The position numbers and the translations under genes are program-made. 64,000 bases of DNA from Ostrinia nubilalis (Eukaryota > Arthropoda > Insecta > Lepidoptera > Crambidae): positions 2,046,001 through 2,110,000 of the forward strand of contig NC_087107.1 in NCBI RefSeq assembly GCF_963855985.1. The letters run 5' to 3'. The notes below the pieces were generated by a model. That model was not told where the DNA came from and ran no database searches. It saw only the letters and a list, made by a program, of their open reading frames with translations. This document shows positions 35,335 through 45,915 of this stretch, piece after piece. Position 1 is the stretch's first letter, and each line of letters begins with the position of its first letter.

Positions 35335-35399
35335 AAATAATAAATAATTATTAAAATATAGAAGGCCATACTTCTATATTTTAATAATTCTTTATTATT
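35335..35399. repeat. AT-rich hairpin, ~29 bp arms and 6 nt loop
   Basis: AATTATTAAAATATAGAAG (35346-35364) pairs exactly with 35371-35389, and pairing continues outward with one mismatch. It lies just inside the presumed first intron of the kinin gene. It may be a small foldback; composition is too AT-rich to argue for a microRNA. Confidence 0.7.
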
Positions 35400-35692
35400 A
35401 ATACAAGTAAGTGTCAGCGATATCATTGTTTAGTTATTATGTGTTTAATAATTTGATATAATTTATGTATTGAAATTACGCGAATTTAACGGCTCAATGA
35501 ATTTTTTGTCAAGTATTAAATTTTTTATTTTCATTCTATTAAAAAATATTTTTCTTGTTTATTTGTATTTAATTCAATAATTTAAATGAATTTTGGCCTC
35601 TACCATCAATTTTGCAAAAATAGTTCCACAAAATCTTCTCCAAAAAAACTAAAATTATCCCATCTTAAGCCAAAAGAAAGTCCAAAACTTAC

Positions 35693-35771
35693 CTTAAAAA
35701 CAATTAATACAGCATAACCGAAAAACTAAGGGGTGGCACTTGCTTCAATTGGTAGAACATGGACACCGACT
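35693..35771 (-). other. Lk: Putative 5' UTR exon of the kinin gene
   Basis: From the Inr at about 35771 to the donor AAG|GTAAGT at 35693/35692, about 79 nt. It contains a complete small upstream open frame of 18 codons that starts ATGTTCTACC just after the Inr and stops inside the exon. It belongs to the kinin gene only by position: next candidate start upstream on the same strand, no other gene between. Confidence 0.45.
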
Positions 35772-35824
35772 GAGTGAGGATTCCGTCCGCGCGCGCGGGC
35801 CTTTTATAGCGCGTGCATTGGACG
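35769..35824 (-). promoter_or_regulatory. Lk: Core promoter: CCAAT, TATA box and initiator
   Basis: On the minus strand: CCAAT at 35821-35817, TATAAAAG at 35808-35801, then a GC-rich run and an arthropod initiator TCAGT with its A at 35771 (alternative TCACTC with A at 35775). TATA-to-start spacing is 33-37 bp. TATA plus Inr is usual for regulated genes such as neuropeptide genes. Confidence 0.6.
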
Positions 35825-35904
35825 GCGCAGTACTGGTAGCAAAAAAACGGCGATTTTTAGCAACTTTTATTTTTAAAGCTAACTAACTTTTAATTCTGTT
35901 GAAC

Positions 35905-36112
35905 GACTTGTCGTGCACGGGAAGGTTGAGGGCACAAGAGCGCGCGGCAGGTCGCCCATGCGCTGGACTGACCAGGTCAAAACCGCACTCAATGGTCCAC
36001 TCCACGAGTGCACAAGAAAGGCTGCAGTACGGGGTGAATGGCGACTGAGGCTTGCCACCGGATCTGGTGTAACGACCACGACCACTCTGGCAAGAGTGTA
36101 GCGACGAAGAAG
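35905..36112 (+). mobile_element. LINE reverse transcriptase C-terminal fragment
   Basis: Plus-strand translation gives HGKVEGTRARGRSPMRWTDQ, then VRGEWRLRLATGSG and a stop, followed by GACGAAGAAGA. This is the C-terminus of a LINE polyprotein related to the fragment at 12960-13490. It is the only intact part. Confidence 0.75.
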
Positions 36113-36156
36113 ATTTTTTAAAGATTTGAATTAATGGTAAAATGTAGATTCTTTAA

Positions 36157-36376
36157 AGCTTTCCGCCCGCGACTTTGCCCAAGTGGAATTTTGTCTGTCA
36201 CAGAATAACTTTATCGCGCCCGTCTCTGTTTCATAAACCGGGATAAAAACTATCCTAAGTATGTCCTTTCCTGGGACTCAAACTATCTGTATGCCAAACA
36301 TCAAAATGGGGTTTGTGGTTTAGGCGTGAAAGCGACTCAGGCAGACAGAGTTACTTTCGCATTTAATATTGAATAG
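36157..36376 (-). mobile_element. Helitron-like element, family 1
   Basis: Reverse copy: AGCTTTCCGCCCGCGACTTT at left, TTACTTTCGCATTTAATATT at right. Diverged, with several small indels. Confidence 0.75.
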
Positions 36377-36577
36377 GGAAGTAGGAATAGTGGTCCATAT
36401 AATAAACTTGCTCTATAGTTTATTTGGGAAGTATTTTCGGACAGATACGACTTACAATCTTTCAAGAAGAGAGCGTACTCGTACTTATATCTTTATTTAA
36501 TGATAGATTTTTAGTGATGGTGTCATAATCTGTTCAGGCACACATACTTTCAATGAGCACGGTACTATTGCGCGGGA

Positions 36578-36919
36578 CCTATTTAAATCTGCCGCCAACT
36601 CCGTCCCGCCAAAACTTACACGGCGAGCGCGCGCGACTACAGTAGCGCCGCGCCGCGTCCACGACGGCAAACGAACGAAAGCTATGCAGCTCGCCCTCTC
36701 GCGTTTGGGCCGGCTCCGCGAGTGCCACGCTTATTGTGTGCTCCAACGGAAATGTGAAATTTGGTGACTTTTTGGAAATGTTTTGTGTGTGAGGCCTCCA
36801 CAGTACTTTGCTTGAAGTTAGTGACTCAAGTGAACCACCGAAGACACCGGGCGAAGCCCTAACTACCGGCCGGCGGCGGCGTCCTACAGAGTACCTACCA
36901 GCAGCGCGGCGGCAGACAA
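36578..36919 (+). promoter_or_regulatory. GC-rich candidate promoter and non-coding first exon
   Basis: A marked GC-rich island with many CpGs. A TATTTAAAT motif lies at 36579-36587, and about 36620-36919 could be a 5' UTR exon ending in the donor GACAAG|GTACCT. Open frames exist on both strands (minus 36579-37022 among them) but look like composition effects. The downstream gene is not identified. COMMD4, the next plus-strand gene, lies 16 kb away and could use it, but that is speculative. Confidence 0.4.
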
Positions 36920-39198
36920 GGTACCTGTTCGATTGTTTCCGTGTTTTGTTGATTGTGTTGTGCCTGGACGACACTGGGGAACTCATATTCGGATAAGCTA
37001 TCGAAGTAGTTAACATAATCATTTCGAATATTTGTCCTAATTGTTATCGTAACTTAACGCTCCCCCCAAAATAATTACGAGTAGATCTAAGAAAGCTGAA
37101 ATTGACATTGAAACTTTTTGAAAATGGGTAAAATTTAAATCTTTATGACATTTTAGATAGTTTTCGGGATTTATCTGTGTAGATATCAAGCTGATTAACC
37201 AGCTTGCTTAATTTGACCGATTAGTGCCATTTAGGTAAAAACTCTTTAACTCCTGAGTTAAACTTCGCCTAGTTTGGCTGACATTTATTTGCAACTTTTG
37301 TTATAGGTGACCCAAAATATTGTAGTGCTTAATCATCATACTCTGACAATATAAACGTTATCATTTTAAAATTGTAATTAGTAATCATTTTTCTGCCATC
37401 GCTACTTTCGCGGCGACCAACTGTTGAATTGCAAGAGGGCATTTGCGCCGCACTGTAGGACGAAACGTCTCTGTCGTCCAATTATTTTATATTCATTACT
37501 TTCCCGTAAGATTCCCTTAGAACCACACGTCCACCTACACACCCTAACATCGACCTTATACCCCCAACATAAAGACGTAGTATCAGACTTAAAATCAAAT
37601 CGAAACCCGCCTTTTTCCTGTAAAGGGTTCGACGTTACAAAGTCAAGAAGCGAGGAACGTATTGACATTAAATTAGTCCTATTAGTATAGCAATTTGTTA
37701 GAAAGGATATCTTTAAAAATGCTGCTCAATGTTTATTTAAATCTAACAGAGTGGTTTCTTTTTAAACTCAGTCAGTGAAATGTTGAATGTTGTACTTTTC
37801 TTCCAATTAAGTATTAGAATTATTCCGTTACTTTAGCGTAATCATTTTGATCCAATTACAGAGAAAGGATTGCTATGGTCTAGATAACTCAAATCTCTAA
37901 ATTGAGCGTTTTAAATAAATTAATAGAATAAGGATAATTTTCAATTCGGTATTTTTTTAAATTAATTTGAACAGGTTTTAACGCGGATAGGCCTGTTCCT
38001 ATTTGCCCAACGTTTAAAATTAATTAACTGTTATGATACTTTCATTGGTAGATTTTAACTCTAAATAGTGCCTACCTACATACTTAAGTGTGAATGCAAA
38101 ACAATTGCTACTTTTAATAATAATTGTAAATTAATTCCTACTTCTGAAGGAATGTACATTTTTATGGAACTTATTGTGTACCATTCCCAAGGGACACAAA
38201 ATGTGCTCCCTGGATTGTTGGCTTCAATCTATCTGGCTGGTAATGAAACTTCTTTTCCGTATTTTAATCAAGTTATAGACTCCTTTGTATCGATAAATTA
38301 GTATTTTCTTACGATAAGCTTCTTTGTGTCGATAAATCTAGTGTTTTATAGCCAGGTGGAAAGTTACAAAGCAACGTGCGAACTATTTTAATAACCAAGT
38401 AGGTATCTCCATATTTATACTCGATATCAGGTGCGATTGCGATCAAATACCTGCCTTGTTCTGCATAAAAAAATTGTTCCTATTGTAGGGATGGCGCTAG
38501 AGAAGTGGTATGATATACAGGGTGACTTTGCAAGGTCCTGTCATACAGTTGTTATAAGTTCATTCAGCTTATGATGGTGATTTAGACAGTTGAAACATTT
38601 CGTTTCATGAATCCAACTTCCCAAGAATAAAAAAATTGAGGTGTAAACATCAATCGCTTTTTTGTGCTTTCATCCTTCCAAAATATGAATTAATTATATT
38701 TCTCAATTAACCTAAATAAGAATTTCAAATACTTATTACTTAGTTTATTATTTATTAAAATTTGTAAAAAAAATTACATGAATTGCATAAGTTAATCGGA
38801 ACTTTTGCTCATAGGAATGGACATGAACAATCGCACCCAATCAATATCGGTATGGTGGTCATCTCACCATCGAATCACAAATTATTCTCTCAGGCAGGTC
38901 AAAGGTCAGTCAGTACGTGTGCGTTTGCCTTGTATGGCCGGTCGCATAAAAATGAATTTCTATTGTGTCTCGATTGTGGGCTTGAAGAGTCCTTCTAAAT
39001 CGTCAAAAATGTCTTTAAATTAATGGGTTATCTTAAAATCTTAATCTTCTATCATAAGCCCTTCGCCATCGTCGTCTCACTCGCCAGCCGACACGTCGCT
39101 GCTTATAAACACGGTTTGTTTGTCAACCGCGGTTCGCAGAAGCGCACAATCGCCGGCGGCTGCGCACGCGACGAAGGAAATTGCGGGCATTGCGCACA
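36920..39198. other. Gene-free stretch, nothing recognised
   Basis: Unassigned open frames at 37402-37690 (both strands open) and 38783-39208 show no domain. CAGGTGCGATTG-CTGCCTTGTT at 38429-38465 is shared with 13568-13603, so at least part is repeat-derived. Confidence 0.4.
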
Positions 39199-39300
39199 CA
39201 TCCGATAGTCTGTTGTTTGTTGTTGTTTTTTATTTGGGTGGGCTCTTTTTCTTTTTGATACCTTAGATTCTTGACTTAGATGCAGTATTTGAAAGAATGT

Positions 39301-39555
39301 CGGCCGTTTGGTGTAGTGGTTTCGATAGGTACGGACTACTATGCCGAGAGGTCCCGGGTTCGATTTCCCACAGGGCAGAAATTTAAATGATGAATTTCAA
39401 TTTCTGTGATGGGTCTGGGTGTTACTATGTATAATTTGTATGTATTTACAAAAAAAGTATTTAAGTATGTTTATATCCGTTGTCTAGTACCCATAGTACA
39501 AGCTTTGCTTAGTTTGGGACTAGAAGCGTAGTGTAAAATGTCCAAAGATATTTAA
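39301..39555 (+). mobile_element. tRNA-derived SINE
   Basis: Pol III A box TGGTGTAGTGGTTT and B box GGGTTCGATTTCC, then a body with TGGGTCTGGGTGTTACTATG, GTACCCATAGTACAAGCTTT and TTTGGGACTAGA. This is the common lepidopteran tRNA-derived SINE layout. It lies between units of the tandem array; a target duplication is not clear. Confidence 0.8.
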
Positions 39556-39719
39556 TTACATCCGATAGTTTGTTGTTTTGTGTGACGTTTTTATTTGGAT
39601 GTGTCTTTTTGATGAACCTTGATGGTTTAAAAAGAGCTACATTCGATAGTCGGTTGTTTGTTGTGGCGTTTTTTATTTGGGTGTGCCTTTTCTCTTTGAT
39701 ACCATAGATTGTTGACTTA

Positions 39720-39854
39720 CGCCCGTATTCGCAAACATTACTACGAGGTCTCACAGTGGGCGTGGACGCACAGGGTGACACACGAACCAATCACAGAACT
39801 CTATTCAACGCTGTGCGTTAGATTTGCTGCTTTACTCGTTTGTGAATACGGGCG
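39720..39854. mobile_element. MITE in tandem unit (first filled site)
   Basis: CGCCCGTATTCGCAAAC to GTTTGTGAATACGGGCG, flanked by TTA and TA. It has the variants GTGGGCGTGGACGCAC and CGTTAGATTT shared only with the copy at 40008-40149. Confidence 0.85.
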
Positions 39855-40007
39855 TATGATGCAGTCTTTGAAAGAATTATATTTTGAGTCTGTTGTTTTT
39901 TGTGACGTTTAAAAAGAGCTACATTCGATAGTCGGTTGTTTGTTGTCACGTTTTTATTTAGGTGGGCTTCTTTTTATTTTTGATACCATAGATAGATTGT
40001 TGACTTA

Positions 40008-40149
40008 CGGCCGTATTCACAAACATTACTACGAGGTCTCACAGTGGGCGTGGACGCACAGGGTGACACACGAATCACAGAACTCTATTCAACGCTGTGC
40101 GTTAGATTTGTTGCTTCACTTAAGCAAGCATCGTTTGTGAATACGGGCG
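40008..40149. mobile_element. MITE in tandem unit (second filled site)
   Basis: Same element and same insertion point as at 39720, with shared variants; it therefore arose by duplication of the host unit, not by a new insertion. Confidence 0.85.
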
Positions 40150-40289
40150 TATGATGCAGTCTTTGAAAGAATTATATTATTATCCGATAGTGCGTTGTTT
40201 TTTGTGACGTTTTTATTTGGGTGGGCTTCTTTTTCTTTTTGATACCATAGATTGTTGACTATTGACGTGATTTAGTCAATGGTTTAGCG

Positions 40290-40865
40290 CAGTGGTTCCC
40301 AAAGTTGTCTGGGCTACGACTCATCTAATACAAGTTCCCAAACTCGGGGCCCACCTAATAGGAAATTTCGCCCGCTGCCCAGCGGTTAGATCATAGTCAT
40401 AGTCATAGTCATATATGTTTATTGCATCATGTTGGTACATTTGGGTCTTAAATATTAATACAGAGTCCCGAAACATGGCCATGTAAGGGCATTGCAACGT
40501 TATAGGTACATTCAATATTAAAATCTAAATTATCAAAATAACAATATTACAGACAATTGCTTAGGTATATTTATTTATTTATCTAGAGTTGAGATCAAAG
40601 AATTCTTTTAACGTGTAGAAACATTTACTTAGTAGCCATTCTTTTAATTTTTTACAAAACAAATTATCTTTTTCAATGCCTTTTATTTCCTTAGGTATCA
40701 TGTTATATATTTTTATCGACATATGATAGGTTCCTGAGCTAACTAGATGTAATTTAGTAAAAGGTGGAAGATCGGTAGGGTGGTGTGTCGTTCTACAGGC
40801 AGGGCCCACTCAATGTTCGCTCTCGACCCACCACTGGGTCGCGACCCATAGTTTGGGAAACCCTG
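40290..40865. mobile_element. hAT-like element with 8 bp target duplication
   Basis: Ends CAGTGGTTCCCAAAGT and GTTTGGGAAACCCTG, flanked by GTTTAGCG (40282-40289) and GCTTAGCG (40866-40873), 7 of 8 identical. The interior holds a LINE tail. Confidence 0.85.
40380..40809 (-). mobile_element. Jockey/CR1-like LINE 3' end nested in the hAT element
   Basis: Minus-strand translation contains KLHLVSSGTYHMSIKIYNMI, PKEIKGIEKDNLFCKKLKEW and LLSKCFYTLKEFFD, the C-terminal end of a LINE reverse transcriptase. The element ends in an ATAGTC tandem repeat (about 40392-40413), in line with a LINE 3' simple-repeat tail. Confidence 0.8.
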
Positions 40866-40974
40866 GCTTAGCGGTCTTTGAAAGAACTAAATCCGACAGT
40901 CAGTTGTTTTTTGTGACGTTATTTAGGTGGACATTAATTTTTAATCACTCAATCGGTTTAGATAACGTTTAGGT

Positions 40975-41090
40975 CGCGGGAAGAGCCTGGATGAGGGCAG
41001 CGCAGGACCGTTCATTGTGGAAAACCTTGGGGGAGGCCTTTGTCCAGCAGTGGACGTCATTTGGCTGAAACGACGACGACGACGGTTTAG
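40975..41090 (+). mobile_element. RTE-like LINE 3' end fragment
   Basis: Plus-strand GGGAGGCCTTTGTCCAGCAG, TGGACGTCATTTGGCTGAAA and a CGACGACGAC tail. Encodes AGRAWMRAAQDRSLWKTLGE-like C-terminal residues. Confidence 0.85.
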
Positions 41091-43166
41091 ATAAGGCGAA
41101 ATTCAGGTGCTGCTTATGAGAGAGCAAGCATACCCAGGAGCAAAAGTAGCCCAATATTTTTTGAAGGTTTTGGAGTTGTAGGAGATTATCTTATTTGTTG
41201 CTTTTTTCTGTGGCTGGAGCTAGTATAGTATATATCTATGTTCCTGCTGTTAATAAGGTACTTGATACAAATAAGGCCTACGTTCTAATAAGGCCTATAC
41301 ATCAGAAAACACAGATAAATAAATCCAACCGGGATAATACTTCAAGAACACGTACTCATATGCCCTACAACCCGGTAGAATGCAAGAGCGTCCCGATCCA
41401 CGATCCCAGCATCAATTGGCACGCGTTCTTCTAAGGTGGTGGGTGATTTCGTGCTCTCTTATAAAAATCTGGCGATTTCATCTTAAATTTTCGGCAAAAT
41501 GACGCTGTTTTAGATTAAGCTTTTCGTTGTAATCGTGTCTAAATATTTCTTACTAGCTAATAATTACCTTCATTTGTACCACTGGCTATAGAGGCATTAT
41601 TTGTAAATTTTTAAAGACAACAAGAGCGAGATATCTAATAAAGCCTAGGCCTTATTTCAGCATGGTAGGCCATATTAGATACTTATGTCAACACCTGATT
41701 ACGGAAAAAATCATTAAGAGCGTTTACGCCGTTTGGCGCAAAAACAGTACTTTTTCAACCCGTTACAATTATTTTAACCAGTTATATTACAAATATGTTA
41801 TAGGCATAAATAATTAGACAATTTCGTCGTCTAAATAGTTAATTGAGAAAATATTTCGATTAGTATAGTATTTAAGAATTCTATCAAGATAAGTCCACAC
41901 AGGTTTTCAAATTTCCACTTTAGCGTCAGTTTACAAGCTAAAATTTTTATAAAAATACTGTGAAAACGATATAACAAACATTTATATCCTTTAGAATAGG
42001 TCCTTAGGCAAATAGTTAATTGAGAAAATTCTTAGATTTAAGCATTTTACAATAAGAAATCACAAATTCAAAGAACGCGAAATACCCAAAAATCAAAGTG
42101 ATTTTTACACCATTATTCTTCTTTAATTCAACATAAAAATAGCTTAATATAATAAAATAACATCTTCTTGAAAATATTTACTTTGAAACGATATACAGTG
42201 TGTCCGGGCATGTAGTGATCAAACTTTAAGGGCGTAATATATGGACAATTTTATCGTTGAAAATACTTCAAATTTGGGGCTTGACCCATTTCTCGCAAAA
42301 TTACAAGGATTTAAGTTTTGAATTTTAAGTTTTCACCTCTTACTTCAAAAACAAATGATAGCGTGGGTAGCTTAACACTTATAAGCAAAAATTTTATATC
42401 ATGCGATAGCCAATAAAATTATCTATTTGCAGAAGTAGAAAACAGATACAAGTTTCATACATTTTAAGGGAGTAAGAATGGATTTAATTAGAAAAAAACA
42501 TGACTTTTTTCACTTCTTTTTCAGTTATTTTCCAACACAAGAAAAACCAGGTCGTTAAGGTATGTATTATTTGCATTGTATTATTAGTATTTGAGCTATT
42601 CTACAAAACGAATGTAAATTTATTAGTCTACGTCTATTAGTTTCGACGTAATTGTTGAACAAAGATACCCCTTCCCAGCGGTTTCCATAGTAATCGGAAT
42701 AGGTTGTGTGATTCTTTCAGGCAGTGCATTTTCGCATGTCGCGTGCGCTATGAAAACCGCTGGGAAGGGGTATCTTTGTTCAACAATTACGTCGAAACTA
42801 ATAGACGAAGACTAATAAATTTACGTTCGTTTTGTAGAATAGCTCAAATACTAAATTAGGGAATGCAGAATCGGTTCTGGTTTGAGGAACCGGGTTTTTC
42901 GGGTCTGATGGTCATAAGAACCGGGAGACCCGGTTTTTTCGGTTCTTTCGGTTCCAAAAAAACAATATTTTGATTATGTTTTTTTTATTGAATTAACACT
43001 TCTTTGAATAGACTAGGAATAATCAACAAACATGATTTACAATATTTTTCTATTCTTACTAAATTCTACTCCCAAAAATAAAAAAAAAGTAAAATAATTA
43101 GTTTTCAATTGAGGTACCACAATCAGTCTTTTTCATCCAACTTATCGATATATTTGACTATTTATA

Positions 43167-43847
43167 CAGGGTGGAAACATTAAGTGATCTCACTCGATTA
43201 TTTCTAAACTATACAAGATATTGAAAAACTGGTTATTGATCCTGAAAGTTTTTAATGAGCTCTTCCAAACGGTACCAATAATAGGTTACAGAATAAACTG
43301 GATCTATCTGAAAATTCAATGTTTCCAGCTTCCATACTAAATGTATGCCAGACACACAATAATATTAGAAGTGTAATTTTTTTATTTAATAATAAACTCT
43401 TAAAATAAGCTCGTAAATTGTATTCTTATTTAAAATTATTCATGGAAAACATTGGTTTTAGGTTTTACTTGCTATAATATTGTCAAGAGATGAGTGTCAT
43501 GACTGTGGTAGTACTAAATGTATGGAAGAAGGAAATATTGAATTTTTGGATAGATCCAGTTTATTCTGTAACCTATTATTGATACTATTGGATAGAGCTT
43601 GTGAAGCACTTTTAGAATCAGTAATCAGTTTTACGATATCATGTGTAGTTTTTAAAATAATGTGACTTTACCAAATGTATGGAAGAAGGAAACATTGAAT
43701 TTTCGGATAGATCCAGTTTATTCTGTAACCTATTATTAATACTGTTTGATAGAGCTCATGAAGCACTTTCAGAATCAGTAACTAGTTTATTGATATCTTG
43801 TATAGTTTAGATATAATCGAGTGAGATCACTTATCGTTTCCACCCTG
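43167..43847. mobile_element. Tc1/mariner-like foldback element, second copy
   Basis: CAGGGTGGAAACATTAAGTG to its complement, TA at both sides, 681 bp. Homologous to 19929-20618, including the GGTACCAATAATAGGTTACA blocks. Parts of the right half are locally duplicated (43500-43665 and 43670-43800). Confidence 0.85.
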
Positions 43848-43924
43848 TATATTGACTGTCAGATGCAAAGCAAATAAAGGAGAAGGAGTGTTGGAGTGTG
43901 CCAACTCTCACACAAAAATATCAT

Positions 43925-45060
43925 CATCATTTAATTTTAAACCATAGGATAGGACGTCCACTGCTGAACATAAACCTCCCCCAATGCTTTCCATGTTGAT
44001 CGATTGGTAGCGGCCTGCGTCCAGCGCTTCCCTGCTACCTTTATGATGTCGTCGGTCCACCTTGTGGGTGGACGTTCCACGCTGCGTTTTCGGGTACGCG
44101 GCCTCCATTCCAGGACCTTCCTGCCCCATCGGCCGTCAGTTCTGCGTCCGCGTCGGGCTATGTCCGCTGAATCCGCTGACATAGAAATGAGGAGATAGAA
44201 AGTAGCGACTTTAGTTCATTTACGGATCTCCTCATTTCTGATTCGATCTCGTAAAGAAACACCAAGCATAGCCCTCTCCATAGCACGCTGTGCAACTTTG
44301 AGCTTCTGTATAAGGCCTATAGTGAGAGGCCACGTTTCCGAGCCTTAAGTCATCACTGGTAACACACATTGGTTGTAGACTTTCGTCCTCAGGCACTGAG
44401 GTATTTTGGATGAAAAGATTTTGCGTAGTTTCCCGAAGGCTGCCTAGCCGAGTTGGATTCGACGATTGACTCCCTTTTCGAAATTGGACCTACCTAGCTG
44501 GATCGTCAACAATCTCGAGGATTGAGCTCCCAACCGAAACTGGGTAGGGCGCAACATGGACATTGGACATAAGCTTTGTTTTGTCCATATTCATCCTCAG
44601 GCCTACCTGTTAGGAAACTCGATTAAGGTCTTTGAGCATTGTGCCTCTTGGCACAATCAAGATCTTACAACGATTCTGCCATGACCACAATCAGTATCGT
44701 GGGCAAACCGAAGGTGAGTGATGTACTCGCCATTAATGTTTATGCCGAATCCTTTCCATTCAAGGAGTTTGAAAGCGTCTTCCAATGCAGTGGTGAACAG
44801 TTTAGGAGATATAACATCTCCCTGCCTAACGCCTCACTGCAGAGGAATCGTCCTCGTGCTCTGCTCCTGTACTCGGACCGACATGGTGGCGTTTTTGTAA
44901 AAGCACTTCAGTACCTCGATATACCGATAGTCAATACGGCACCGCTGAAGAGACTGTAAGCACTGCCCAAGACCCGAACGAATTGAAGACCTTCTCATAG
45001 TCTACGAACGCCAAGCATAGTGGCAAGTTATACTCGTCAATCTTCTGTATAACCTGTCGC
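43925..45060 (-). pseudogene. RTE-type endonuclease/reverse transcriptase fragment, broken
   Basis: Longest RTE piece in the window. Minus-strand translation shows an RT thumb-like GLRMNMDKTKLMSNVHVAPY segment (about 44610-44550) and the C-terminal RPPTRWTDDIIKVAGKRWTQ and WKALGEVYVQQWTS (about 44100-43940). The FADD catalytic box (about 44695) is damaged, with FAH followed by a frameshift, and other shifts and stops are present. Inactive. Confidence 0.8.
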
Positions 45061-45915
45061 AGCGTAAGCGCAAACAAAAATATGCCAGTGATTTAAAAAA
45101 ATTGTAAGAAAAATGCTTAAAATATTTACATATCTCATAAAAAAAACAAAATACAAAACCAATAAGTAGGTAATCTTTATTAGTAGCTAATCTGATATCT
45201 TTAGGTTCTCTATACGTTCGCAATGTTCTTGTTACGACTCATGCCTAATACCTATAACAGATTTTTAGATAACTATGCAAAACCCGAAAGTACCGAAAGA
45301 ACCGGGTTTTGAATTTTTAAAACCCGGTTCTTAAGCTGTCGAAAAAACCCGGGTTTTCCCGGTTCTTTCGGTTCCGGGATTACCCGGGTACAAACCCTAA
45401 TACTAATAATACAATGCAAATAAAACATACTTTAACGACCTGGTTTTTCTTGTGTTGGAAAATAACTGAAAAAGAAGTGAAAAAAGTCATGTATTTTTCT
45501 AATTAAATCCATTCTTACTCCCATAAAATGTATGAAACTTGAGTCTGTTTTCTACTTCTACTAATAGATAATTTTATTGGCTATCGCATGATATAAAATA
45601 TTTGCTTATTAATGTTAAGCTACCCACGCTTTCACTTGTTTTTGAAGGAAGAGGTGAAAACTAAAAATTAAAAACTTAAATCCTTGTAATTTTGCGATAA
45701 ATGGGTCAAGCCCCAAATTTGAAGTATTTTTATCGATAAAATTGTCCCTAGATTTCGCCCTTAAAGTTTGATCACTACATGCCCGGACACACTGTATAAT
45801 TCATTGTTATTGTTTTGCTATAAACATTTGAAAACTATTAAAAAACGCCGCGCGCGAATCATTTCCAATGATGCCCCTTGAAACGCCGCGCTTCGCGTAA
45901 ACGCTCTTAAACTAA

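Larger units (their letters stand above)
27365..35692 (-). other. Lk: Presumed 8.3 kb first intron of the kinin gene
   Basis: Bounded by the acceptor just before the kinin ATG and the donor AAG|GTAAGT at 35693/35692 on the minus strand. No other coding region is recognised inside. It holds Helitron, Harbinger, CR1, SINE-like and other MITE copies listed separately, and roughly 29.05-31.33 kb contains nothing recognisable. That both ends belong to one intron is inferred. Confidence 0.45.
39199..40935 (+). repeat. Tandem array of ~110-280 bp units carrying nested insertions
   Basis: Units share ATCCGATAGT-TTGTTGTTTT, GTGACGTTTTTATTTGGGTG, TTTTTGATACCATAGATTG, TTGACTTA and GATGCAGTCTTTGAAAGAA. 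Unit 1 (39199-39300) has no MITE. Two ~281 bp units (39627-39882 and 39908-40178) each carry a MITE at the same site. The last unit is split by a hAT element at 40290-40865. A SINE sits after unit 1. Confidence 0.8.
42857..45399. mobile_element. hAT-like element built of CCCGGTTC-type repeats
   Basis: Begins TAGGGAATGCAGAATCGG and ends GTACAAACCCTA. Target copies are ATACTAAAT before and ATACTAAT (45400-45407) after. Both ends consist of short repeats such as GAACCGGGTTTTTCGG and CGGTTCTTTCGGTTCC. It contains the foldback at 43167 and the RTE fragment at 43.9-45.1 kb. Confidence 0.75.
42196..45794. mobile_element. Foldback Tc1/mariner-like element interrupted by a hAT-like insertion
   Basis: Ends CAGTGTGTCCGGGCATGTAG and its complement, with TA outside both. 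The left arm (42196 to about 42715) and right arm are long complements. The right arm is continuous only if 42857-45399 is removed: TAGAATAGCTCAAATACTAA (42834-42854) then continues at 45406 as TAATACAATGC. Confidence 0.85.

Noticed and set aside
35335..35399. microRNA precursor
   Set aside because: Nearly pure A/T arms with a 6 nt loop and no mature-like asymmetry; more likely a small foldback. Small-RNA data would be needed.
36579..37022. 147-codon minus-strand open frame in the GC-rich island
   Set aside because: Arginine/proline-rich composition without domains is what GC-rich DNA gives by chance; a promoter/5' UTR fits better.
39301..39375. Possible tRNA gene on the plus strand
   Set aside because: The box motifs are followed by a SINE body and there is no matching acceptor stem.
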